The notes below the pieces were generated by a model, which was not told the DNA's origin, made no database searches, and was given only the letters and a program-made list of their open reading frames with translations. The position numbers were made by a program, and so were the translations under genes. DNA of 7,288 nt from Deltaproteobacteria bacterium (GTDB lineage Bacteria > Desulfobacterota > Syntrophobacteria > BM002): assembly GCA_017861095.1 (NCBI GenBank), contig JAGFXI010000090.1:1-7288 (forward strand), written 5' to 3'. Position 1 is the first letter of the stretch. Each line of letters begins with the position of its first letter. Below are positions 1-5,650 of the stretch, one piece after another.

Positions 1-159
1 GGTGCTCATGGGAGGATAGACGTTCTGGTCGGACCCTCTGACACGGTAGCCCGCCTCCTGGAGCATGGCGGCCAGCGTTCCCATGCCGGTGCCGCAGATA
101 CCCATGAGGTGGATGGAATGAACGGGCCGGTCGACGCGTGGTTGGGTCGTTGGATCCAT
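1..159 (-). CDS. mpl: Mpl, UDP-N-acetylmuramate:L-alanyl-gamma-D-glutamyl-meso-DAP ligase (N-terminal fragment)
   Basis: The first 53 codons of a Mur-ligase family gene; the rest lies beyond base 1. Mpl is a cytoplasmic ATP-dependent ligase that joins recycled murein tripeptide to UDP-MurNAc, bypassing MurC, MurD and MurE. The fragment holds the N-terminal UDP-binding Rossmann element, seen as HLMGICGTGMGTLA (residues 17-30), and then GSDQNVYPPMST (42-53). The YPPMS signature favours Mpl over MurC. The ATP P-loop and the rest of the catalytic region are outside the window. The start is the ATG at 157-159; the next methionine (residue 19) would remove the first beta strand. No Shine-Dalgarno sits at normal distance: the nearest purine run (GGGAGAG) ends about 14 bases upstream. 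It lies 168 bases after a serine hydrolase gene, in the same direction, next to ldcA, which supports a recycling role. The family call is solid; MurC is the only close alternative. Confidence 0.87.
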   Translation of the reverse strand, partial: MDPTTQPRVDRPVHSIHLMGICGTGMGTLAAMLQEAGYRVRGSDQNVYPPMST

Positions 160-327
160 GGCAGGTATTCTTACTCTCCCTCGAAGAAAAGATGGCTCAA
201 GGTGCAAGGCGTACGGCATAAGGATCACGCTGCAAACCTCGTGCCTTGCACTCGCGCGGCCTTGGCCCACCATTGGCGGCCGGGAGGCTGCCCCTCCTTT
301 CTTCCCCAACGGCGGCCTTACGCCTCC
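160..327 (-). other. Intergenic region upstream of mpl
   Basis: 168 bases between the serine hydrolase stop and the mpl start, the widest gap apart from the glmM/folP spacer. I see no open reading frame, tRNA or convincing -35/-10 pair. It holds a 9-bp inverted repeat (listed separately). It also has a short GGAGG/CCTCC hairpin at 283-297, followed by a T-rich stretch only in the plus direction, where no gene ends. The gap leaves room for a separate promoter or a leader control element for mpl, but this is inference. Confidence 0.5.
202..251 (-). repeat. 9-bp inverted repeat (possible RNA hairpin in the mpl leader)
   Basis: GTGCAAGGC at 202-210 is the exact reverse complement of GCCTTGCAC at 243-251, with a 32-base spacer. 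In the minus-strand transcript this would give a 9-bp perfect stem with a large loop. A pyrimidine-rich stretch containing TCTTTTCTTC follows about 10 bases later and ends about 24 bases before the mpl start. It could be an attenuator-like element, a protein-binding palindrome with long spacing, or chance. The T content after the stem is too interrupted and too distant for a confident intrinsic terminator call. Confidence 0.35.
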
Positions 328-1425
328 TCACCCGAATTCTTCCATCACCGCATCGTGGAGCACGGGCCGGAAGGCCTTGATCTTCTCGTTTGCCCTCGTG
401 GGATGGATGCGGTTGGTGAGAAGAACCACCGCGAGCTTGCGCCGAAGATCCAGCCAGAAAGAGGTCCCGGTGAACCCGAGGTGGCCGACGGTCTCCGGCG
501 AGAAATGGCTTCCGGCGCTGGAGCCCACGGCAGCCGGAGTGTCGAAACCGAGGGCCCAGGTGCGAGTCGGCTCAGGATATGCCCGGCGGAGGAACTCCTC
601 CAGCCGTTCAGGCGCCCAGGGAAGCCCCGCACCTATCCCGCCGCGGGTCCTGAGGATCGCATCCAGAAGGCGGCCGACATCCGCTGCGGCGCCGAAGAGG
701 CCGGCCTGACCAGCCACACCGCCCATCACATAGGCGTTCTCGTCGTGGACCTCGCCGCTCAGCACTCGACCGCGCCAGGGGCACTGCTCCGTGGCGGCAA
801 AATCCCGGGGATCTCGTAGAGTGGTCTGCTGCAGAGGACGGTACGAGAGGGTGGGACAGCCAAGGGGCTCGTACAGATGCTCCCGCGTAAACCGGTGTAA
901 GTCCGTCGCCGTCTTCTCCTCCATGATCCACTCAATGAGAAGGAACCCCAGGTCGCTGTATAGGCTCCCCTCTCCCGGTGCGTGCTCCAGAGGCTCCTCG
1001 AGGAGCAACTCGTGGAGTCGTCTCTTGCGGTTCGCCTGGGGGAGCTTCGCGAGTTCCAGGTAGTAAGGCTTCCAGGCGGGGAACCCGGCCGAGTGAGAGA
1101 GGAGCTGCCGCAAGGTCAGGGCCGCCTTATCTCTCGGAATGGATCGACGCGCAAGAAGGTCGGCGAGGGGGGCATCCAGATCGAGGTTGCCCCGGCTCAC
1201 TACGATAAGGACCGCCAGGGTCGTCGCCAACGGCTTGGTGAGCGAGGCGAGATCGAAGATGGTGTGCGCGGTCATGGGCCGCGGCGTGGGGAGGAGGGCG
1301 GCATTCCCCGCTGCCTGGAACAAGAGGCGATGCCCGGCGCGGCTTACCAGAAGAACCGCGCCCGGAAAGACGCCGTCGGCGACTGCCCCGTGGAGGAGAT
1401 CGAGGATCCGTCTTTCGCCGTTCAT
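328..1425 (-). CDS. Serine hydrolase, class C beta-lactamase / DD-peptidase fold
   Basis: A 365-residue protein of the beta-lactamase-related serine hydrolase family (PF00144 type). The catalytic set is visible: SLTK at 61-64 (nucleophile S61, K64), YSD at 156-158 in the place of the usual YxN, and GHLGFTGTS at 314-322 as the third motif. The family includes class C beta-lactamases, DD-carboxypeptidases, family VIII esterases and the Bacillus muropeptide amidase AmiE/YbbE, so the substrate cannot be read from motifs alone. No signal peptide or membrane segment is visible: the N-terminus is MNGERRILDLLHGAVADG, which suggests a cytoplasmic enzyme and argues against a secreted beta-lactamase. 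Its ATG overlaps the ldcA stop as ATGA, so it is probably translationally coupled. Its place between ldcA and mpl suggests it acts on recycled muropeptides, perhaps as an amidase. The fold is sure; the role is inference. Confidence 0.85.
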   Translation of the reverse strand: MNGERRILDLLHGAVADGVFPGAVLLVSRAGHRLLFQAAGNAALLPTPRPMTAHTIFDLASLTKPLATTLAVLIVVSRGNLDLDAPLADLLARRSIPRDKAALTLRQLLSHSAGFPAWKPYYLELAKLPQANRKRRLHELLLEEPLEHAPGEGSLYSDLGFLLIEWIMEEKTATDLHRFTREHLYEPLGCPTLSYRPLQQTTLRDPRDFAATEQCPWRGRVLSGEVHDENAYVMGGVAGQAGLFGAAADVGRLLDAILRTRGGIGAGLPWAPERLEEFLRRAYPEPTRTWALGFDTPAAVGSSAGSHFSPETVGHLGFTGTSFWLDLRRKLAVVLLTNRIHPTRANEKIKAFRPVLHDAVMEEFG

Positions 1426-2330
1426 GGAGCTGTTGCCGCCTGGTGGTAGGTGAGGAGGCCGGCCTCGGCGTCCAATGTGGCGGTGAGGCCGAGGGGGAGG
1501 GTGACATTGCGGCTCCCGTGGCCTACGGGGAGACCGGCGAGGACAGGGAAGCTGAAGGGCCCGAGTCGCTCTGTGAAGAGGTCGAGGAGATCCCCAGGGG
1601 AGCCGCAGTCGATAAAAGTTCCCACCATGAGCCCGGCGATTACGGCGAGGAGTCCAGCCTGGATGAGGTGGGTCAGCATGCGATCGATCCGGTAGAGCGC
1701 CTCGTTCCGATCCTCGATGAAGAGGAGGGCTCCCTTGAGGAGCGGGAAGAACCTCGTCCCAACGAGATGAGACAGCATGGTGAGGTTTCCGCCAAGGACC
1801 GGGCCCGCAGCCTTCCCGGGTCTCAGGCAGACCGGTTCTGCAACCTGCACGGTCACAGGCTCATCTCCGTTGAGAGCATGCCAGAAGGAGGCGAGGCTTT
1901 CCTCGTCACTCGTCGGAAGCGTCGAGATGGTGGGGCCGTGGAAGCAGACGACGCCGGCGTGGCGACAGCACGCGGCAAGGAGCGCCGTAATATCGCTAAA
2001 TCCCACGAGTGCCCGAGGCGAACGGCGGAGAAGGGCGTAGGGGAGCCGCGGCAGGATGCGCATGGAGCCGTAGCCGCCGCGGGTGCAGAAGAGGGCCTTG
2101 AGTGTCTCATCGGCGAAGGACTCACTGAGCCGGGCGGCACGCTCTTCGTCGTTTCCGGCCAGGTAGCGAAGGTGATATTCGGTTCCGGCGTCCGCCTTGA
2201 CCTGGAGCCCGAAGCTTTCCAGCACGGCGCAGCCGGCCCTGAGCTCCTCGGCAGGGCAGGGGCTCGCCGGGGTCACGACGCCCACCCGGTCTCCTGGTCG
2301 AAGTCTGGGCGGTTTGAGCAGCTTTCGCAT
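1422..2330 (-). CDS. ldcA: Muramoyltetrapeptide L,D-carboxypeptidase (peptidase family S66, LdcA-like)
   Basis: A 302-residue S66 serine peptidase, full length for the family. LdcA removes the terminal D-Ala from cytoplasmic murein tetrapeptides, giving the tripeptide that Mpl uses. By comparison with characterised LdcA the Ser-Glu-His triad is S112 in GFSDIT (110-115), E206 in LLFIEDRNE (202-210) and H271 in PVGHG (268-272). Other family marks are PRLRPGDRVGVVTPASP (8-24), TRGGYGSMRILPRL (83-96) and GGNLTMLSHLVGT (180-192). No signal peptide is visible, so it should be cytoplasmic. The ATG at 2330 gives the typical family N-terminus but has no Shine-Dalgarno; the bases just before it read ACACCTCCC, which resembles an anti-SD. 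It starts 17 bases after coaX and overlaps the next gene by four bases. Some S66 members instead act on microcin C7 (MccF), which is unlikely in this context. Confidence 0.9.
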   Translation of the reverse strand: MRKLLKPPRLRPGDRVGVVTPASPCPAEELRAGCAVLESFGLQVKADAGTEYHLRYLAGNDEERAARLSESFADETLKALFCTRGGYGSMRILPRLPYALLRRSPRALVGFSDITALLAACCRHAGVVCFHGPTISTLPTSDEESLASFWHALNGDEPVTVQVAEPVCLRPGKAAGPVLGGNLTMLSHLVGTRFFPLLKGALLFIEDRNEALYRIDRMLTHLIQAGLLAVIAGLMVGTFIDCGSPGDLLDLFTERLGPFSFPVLAGLPVGHGSRNVTLPLGLTATLDAEAGLLTYHQAATAP

Positions 2331-2347
2331 GGGAGGTGTTCTCGAGA

Positions 2348-3151
2348 CTAGGAACGGCGGCGACGGGTCGGTTTCTTCTCCTCCGACCGGTTCCGCTCGA
2401 AGATAATCTGGAGGCCTTCCAGGGTAAGGCTGTCGTCCACGAGCTGGATCTCCCCGGACTCGTCGGCGATCACCCGCGCCAGACCGCCCGTCGCTACCAC
2501 CATCGCGTCCAGGCCCAGTTCCTTCTTGATCCTCCTTACGATACCGTCCACCAGGCCGGCATAGCCATAGATGATTCCGGCGTTCATGGCGCTGATCGTG
2601 TCTTTGGCGAGGATGCTCTTGGGTTTGGCGAGGATCTCCACCTTGGGGAGCTTCGATGCCTTCTGGAACAGGGCCTCGCAGGAAATCATGACGCCCGGAC
2701 TGATGACTCCTCCCAGATATTCGCCCCGGGGTGAGACGTAGTCGAAGGTGGTTGCGGTACCGAAATCCACCACGATTAGGGCGGTCTTGTACCTTTCATA
2801 GGCGGCCACCGCGTTCACGATACGGTCGGCACCTACCTCCTTGGGGTTATCGTAGAAGATGGGCATGCCGGTCCGAATGCCGGGTCCGACGACGAGGGGC
2901 TCGAGCTTGAGATACCGCCTCGAGAAATCCAGCACCGTACCCAACATGGGCGGCACGACACAGGATATGGCCATGTGGGCCACCTCCTGAAAGCTGACGT
3001 TCCGGGCGGAGAAGAGGTTGTGCATGAGGATGTCGTACTCGTCCGCGGTCATCTCCTGTTCGGTGCGGACGCGCCAGTGGGTGACGAGCTCGGTATCGCG
3101 GAAGAGCCCGAGAACGGTATTGGTATTGCCGATATCCATGACAAGCAGCAT
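2348..3151 (-). CDS. coaX: Type III pantothenate kinase
   Basis: A 267-residue enzyme that phosphorylates pantothenate with ATP, the first step of coenzyme A synthesis in the cytoplasm. It has the ASKHA-fold marks of CoaX: DIGNTN at 6-11 (phosphate 1 loop), GADR at 107-110, DFGTATT at 129-135 (D129 is the likely catalytic base), GGVISPG at 147-153, TGG at 221-223 and LTLEGL at 242-247. Length is normal. The C-terminus is a polar, basic tail ending in RRRRS, beyond the conserved fold. The ATG at 3149-3151 is 16 bases after the glmM stop and has a good Shine-Dalgarno (see the separate entry). The common partner birA is not adjacent; instead it sits between glmM and ldcA, and looks like an operon passenger with no link to wall recycling. 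Type III kinases are not feedback-inhibited by CoA, which is family knowledge and not visible here. Confidence 0.95.
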   Translation of the reverse strand: MLLVMDIGNTNTVLGLFRDTELVTHWRVRTEQEMTADEYDILMHNLFSARNVSFQEVAHMAISCVVPPMLGTVLDFSRRYLKLEPLVVGPGIRTGMPIFYDNPKEVGADRIVNAVAAYERYKTALIVVDFGTATTFDYVSPRGEYLGGVISPGVMISCEALFQKASKLPKVEILAKPKSILAKDTISAMNAGIIYGYAGLVDGIVRRIKKELGLDAMVVATGGLARVIADESGEIQLVDDSLTLEGLQIIFERNRSEEKKPTRRRRS

Positions 3152-3158
3152 GACTCTA

Positions 3159-3167
3159 CCCCTTCTC
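3159..3167 (-). promoter_or_regulatory. Ribosome binding site of coaX
   Basis: On the minus strand GAGAAGGGG fills the start of the 16-base glmM-coaX gap and ends 7 bases before the coaX ATG. The same core at the same spacing precedes glmM. Confidence 0.7.
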
Positions 3168-4517
3168 TCATGACATGGCCCGTTCGATGACGGCGGCGGT
3201 CTCCTGGGCGAGCCCCACCACTAGGTCGCGGTCTCTACCCTCAACCATGACGCGGATCACCGGTTCAGTTCCGGAAGGTCGGATGAGCACGCGGCCATGG
3301 TCGCCGAGCTTTTCCTCGACAAGCCTCACGGTCCTGGCGATCTCGGGAACGGCATCGAGCGGCTTCCGTTCTTTGACCCGAACGTTGATGAGATGCTGGG
3401 GGTAGCGCTCCATGATGGCGGCAAGCTCGGACAGCGGCTTGCCCTGGAGGAGCATGACCTCAAGGAGCCGGAGGGCCGAGAGAATCCCGTCCCCCGTCGT
3501 GTTGTAGTCGAGGAAGATGACGTGTCCCGACTGCTCGCCGCCCAGGTTGAAGCCGCCGGCCCGCATCCGTTCCACCACATAGCGGTCGCCGACCGCGGTC
3601 CGCTCCAGGCAGCCGCCGCGAGACCTGAGGGCCACCTCGAGGCCCATGTTGCTCATGACCGTCGTGACGAGGGTGGAGTGGTTGAGCCTCTTTTCTCTCA
3701 GCATGTGGGCGGCACAGACGGCCATGAGGTGGTCGCCGTCCAGGACGCGGCCCTTTTCGTCGGCACAGATGAGCCGATCGCCATCGCCGTCGAAGGCAAC
3801 CCCGATGTGGGCTCCCGATTCCACGACGAGCTTGGCCACCACCTCGGGATAGAGGCTGCCGCAGCCGGCGTTGATGTTCTGCCCATTGGGTTTCACCCCG
3901 GTGAGCGCCACCTCGGCGCCGAGCTCCTCGAAGACCGCCGGTGCCACCTTGTAGGCGGCGCCGTGGGCGCAGTCAACCGCGATTTTGATGCCGTCCAGGG
4001 TGAGATCCCGGGGGAAGCTGTTCTTCAAGAAAACCACGTACCGGCCGACGGCGTCGTCGATCCGGAAGGCCTTGCCCACCTCCTCGGCGGTGGGGCGGAG
4101 GTGGTTGATCCCGTTCGAGAGAATGAGCTCCTCGATCTCCTCCTCGAGCTCGTCCGGTAGTTTGAAGCCGTCCCGGGAGAAGAACTTGATGCCGTTATCC
4201 TGAAAGGGATTGTGGGAGGCGGAGATGACCACACCGGCGTCGGCCCGCATGCTCGAGGTGATGAAGGCGATCCCCGGCGTCGGCAGCGGCCCCACGAGGA
4301 GCACGTCCACGCCCATGGAACAGATCCCCGAGGCGATGGCGTTCTCGATCATGTACCCGGAGAGTCGGGTATCCTTGCCGATGACGATCTTCGGGCGACG
4401 ATGCTTGTTCTTGAAGATGTGAGCTGCCCCGCGGCCGAGCTGCATGGCCATCTCGGTGGTCATGGGATAGACGTTGGCGATCCCTCTCACTCCGTCTGTT
4501 CCAAAGATCCTGCCCAT
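3168..4517 (-). CDS. glmM: Phosphoglucosamine mutase
   Basis: A 449-residue enzyme that converts glucosamine-6-phosphate to glucosamine-1-phosphate on the way to UDP-GlcNAc for peptidoglycan and lipopolysaccharide. All four alpha-D-phosphohexomutase domains are present. Marks are FGTDGVRG at 5-12; the phosphoserine loop ISASHNPF at 98-105 with catalytic S101; the metal loop DGDGDR at 243-248; the sugar-binding loop GGEQSGH at 326-332; and the phosphate-binding RPSGTEP at 413-419. I chose the ATG at 4515-4517, which gives the canonical MGRIFGTDGVRG start and normal family length, with GAGAAGGG 7 bases upstream. A GTG at 4562 in the same frame would add 15 residues (MSHREWYVTDEKGFP) with no family support. 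coaX follows after 16 bases. The gene opens the left-hand cluster after a long spacer, so a promoter for glmM-coaX-ldcA is expected there. No glmS riboswitch-type element is seen. cdaA and ybbR, frequent upstream neighbours of glmM, are absent. Confidence 0.96.
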   Translation of the reverse strand: MGRIFGTDGVRGIANVYPMTTEMAMQLGRGAAHIFKNKHRRPKIVIGKDTRLSGYMIENAIASGICSMGVDVLLVGPLPTPGIAFITSSMRADAGVVISASHNPFQDNGIKFFSRDGFKLPDELEEEIEELILSNGINHLRPTAEEVGKAFRIDDAVGRYVVFLKNSFPRDLTLDGIKIAVDCAHGAAYKVAPAVFEELGAEVALTGVKPNGQNINAGCGSLYPEVVAKLVVESGAHIGVAFDGDGDRLICADEKGRVLDGDHLMAVCAAHMLREKRLNHSTLVTTVMSNMGLEVALRSRGGCLERTAVGDRYVVERMRAGGFNLGGEQSGHVIFLDYNTTGDGILSALRLLEVMLLQGKPLSELAAIMERYPQHLINVRVKERKPLDAVPEIARTVRLVEEKLGDHGRVLIRPSGTEPVIRVMVEGRDRDLVVGLAQETAAVIERAMS

Positions 4518-4524
4518 GGGAAAA

Positions 4525-4532
4525 CCCTTCTC
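4525..4532 (-). promoter_or_regulatory. Ribosome binding site that sets the glmM start
   Basis: On the minus strand GAGAAGGG ends 7 bases before the ATG at 4517. The upstream GTG at 4562 has no comparable purine run at that distance. This supports the shorter, canonical glmM N-terminus. Confidence 0.7.
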
Positions 4533-4570
4533 ATCTGTCACGTACCATTCGCGATGGGACACTAATGGGA

Positions 4571-4600
4571 CGCAGATTTACGCAGATATGCGCAGATTTT
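4571..4600. repeat. Three tandem 10-bp units, consensus CGCAGATWTD
   Basis: Three adjoining decamers begin at 4571, 4581 and 4591, each starting CGCAGAT and differing only in the last three bases (TTA, ATG, TTT). A weaker 10-bp rhythm (units with ACA or TTA ends) seems to continue to about 4650, for example CAAACTTACA at 4621 and CGGATTAACA at 4631. Read on the minus strand this is the ATCTGCG-type low-complexity sequence that I recall from intergenic regions of several bacterial groups; its function is not known to me. Confidence 0.75.
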
Positions 4601-4644
4601 TCTTTCGTGACCATAAGACACAAACTTACACGGATTAACACACA

Positions 4645-4749
4645 TTCTTATCGTATAAAGAATAAAGAATAACGTATAATTATCTCTTACACCTTGCGCT
4701 TACTGCCTAGTGTGTACTGCTAGCTGCCCTCTGTCCTCTGCCTGCTGAT
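4645..4749. repeat. Degenerate 7-bp periodic repeat
   Basis: Read on the minus strand from 4749 downwards, the sequence falls into consecutive heptamers in one register. The GC-richer half has units such as GGCAGAG (4742-4736), GACAGAG (4735-4729), GGCAGCT (4728-4722), AGCAGTA (4721-4715) and GGCAGTA (4707-4701). The AT-rich half has TTATACG at 4679-4673 and at 4658-4652 on either side of two exact copies of TTATTCT (4672-4659). Neighbouring units share bases at fixed positions, which suggests an old, diverged short tandem array. No protein is encoded. Confidence 0.65.
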
Positions 4750-4765
4750 TTCTTGCCTCCGGCCT

Positions 4766-5650
4766 CTATCTTCCAACCGCCGAAGGCTCGCATTCCGTTG
4801 CCTCAGCATTCACGATGGCATCGATCATATCCGCCACCTGCCGGCAGACAGCCACCTCGTGGACCCTGAGGATATGAGCGCCCTTGAGGATTGCGGCGCA
4901 GACGGTGGCCCACGAACCCGGCTCGCGCTCGGTGACGGGACGGTTCAGCACGGCGCCAATAAAGGATTTTCTGGAGGTGCCGAGGAGAACCGGTCGGCCG
5001 AGGATGGCAAGGGCATCCAGGTGCTTGATGAGGAGCAGATTGTGGGTCACCGTCTTACCGAAGCCGATCCCTGGGTCGACCATGATCTGGTCGCGGGAGA
5101 CCCCAGCCTTGCAGGCGATCCGTATTCGTTCCTCCAAGAACCTCACGACCTCGGAGAGCAGGGAGTCGTAGTGGGGCTTGACCTGCATGTCCCGTGGCGT
5201 GCCCTGCATGTGCATGAGAATGAGCGGTGCCCCGGACGACGCAACAACTGCCTTCATATCGGGGTCGAGCCCGAGAGAGCTGATATCGTTGACGAGACTC
5301 GCGCCAGCGTCCAGAGCGGCCCTGGCGACCGCTGCCTTGCAGGTGTCGATGGAGATAGGGATCCTGGTGCGCCTCGCGAGCTGGCGGATCACGGGGATGA
5401 CGCGGCGGAGCTCCTCTTCAGTGGGGATAGACTCCGAGAAGGGTCTCGTGGATTCGCCGCCCACATCGAGGAGGTCAGCGCCCTCGGTGGCGAGACGCTC
5501 CCCCTGCTCGATCGCCCGCTCGGTGTCGAAGAACTCACCGCCGTCGGAGAAGGAGTCGGGGGTGATGTTGACGACGCCCATGAGCAGGGATCGCCGCCCC
5601 AGCTCCAAGCTCGCAGTGCCGCAGCGGATGGCGAAGTGCGCCCGACTCAC
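4766..5650 (-). CDS. folP: Dihydropteroate synthase
   Basis: A 294-residue TIM-barrel enzyme that condenses 6-hydroxymethyl-7,8-dihydropterin diphosphate with p-aminobenzoate to give dihydropteroate in folate synthesis; it is the sulfonamide target. Both family signatures are clear: MGVVNITPDSFSDGG (24-38) and LDVGGESTRP (61-70). Further pterin and pABA site elements are SIDT (100-103), ND (121-122), HMQGTP (147-152), DPGIGFGKT (192-200), GTSRKSF (224-230) and RVH (262-264). The GTG start at 5648-5650 keeps the usual leading strand (FAIRCGTASLELGRRSLLMG). It overlaps the ftsH stop as GTGA, so coupling is likely; GGGAG lies about 10 bases upstream, inside ftsH. The last dozen residues (EATECEPSAVGR) are a non-conserved tail that makes it slightly longer than typical. 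The ftsH-folP pairing is common in bacteria. No resistance-type insertion in the pABA loops is apparent by eye. Confidence 0.96.
   Translation of the reverse strand: MSRAHFAIRCGTASLELGRRSLLMGVVNITPDSFSDGGEFFDTERAIEQGERLATEGADLLDVGGESTRPFSESIPTEEELRRVIPVIRQLARRTRIPISIDTCKAAVARAALDAGASLVNDISSLGLDPDMKAVVASSGAPLILMHMQGTPRDMQVKPHYDSLLSEVVRFLEERIRIACKAGVSRDQIMVDPGIGFGKTVTHNLLLIKHLDALAILGRPVLLGTSRKSFIGAVLNRPVTEREPGSWATVCAAILKGAHILRVHEVAVCRQVADMIDAIVNAEATECEPSAVGR

Larger units (their letters stand above)
4518..4765 (-). other. AT-rich low-complexity spacer between folP and glmM
   Basis: 248 bases without a gene. Its composition contrasts sharply with the GC-rich coding DNA on both sides, especially at 4571-4690. 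It is built of short periodic sequence: units of about 10 bp near glmM (4571-4600) and of about 7 bp near folP (4645-4749), each listed separately. The glmM ribosome binding site lies at its left end. The AT-rich core (4645-4690) is the natural place for a glmM promoter, with TATA-like stretches on the minus strand, but I could not find a -35/-10 pair I would defend. No stem-loop with a T-run is visible after folP, so it is open whether transcription stops or reads through. Confidence 0.75.

Noticed and set aside
283..297. GGAGG/CCTCC hairpin followed by TTTCTT as an intrinsic terminator.
   Set aside because: The T-rich stretch follows only in the plus direction, where no gene ends. In the minus direction the stem is followed by GC-rich sequence.
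305..309. FtsH residues 305-309 (numbered from the Met at 7272) read HEVGH instead of HEAGH, a possible active-site defect.
   Set aside because: Both zinc-binding histidines and the catalytic glutamate are kept (HExxH); the Ala-to-Val change is a conservative variant at a variable position. Positions given here are residues, not bases.
109..819. A 236-codon plus-strand frame covering the gap upstream of mpl and part of the serine hydrolase.
   Set aside because: Most of it is antisense to a clear gene, and the translation shows no domain. It does not justify calling a gene in the 160-327 gap.
1443..2351. A 302-codon open frame on the plus strand, fully antisense to ldcA.
   Set aside because: It mirrors ldcA almost exactly, as expected from GC-rich codon bias. 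The translation has no recognisable domain, is rich in E, G and R, and no promoter or neighbour supports it.
3297..4160. A 287-codon open frame on the plus strand, antisense to glmM.
   Set aside because: glmM is certain on the other strand. The antisense product is low-complexity (H, G, E, V rich) and has no family resemblance.
4518..4562. An N-terminal extension of glmM from the GTG at 4562.
   Set aside because: The 15 added residues are not part of the GlmM family, the GTG has no SD, and the ATG at 4517 gives the canonical start with a good SD.
4571..4650. A CRISPR-like array.
   Set aside because: The units are 10 bp with no spacers, far too short for CRISPR repeats, and no cas gene is present.
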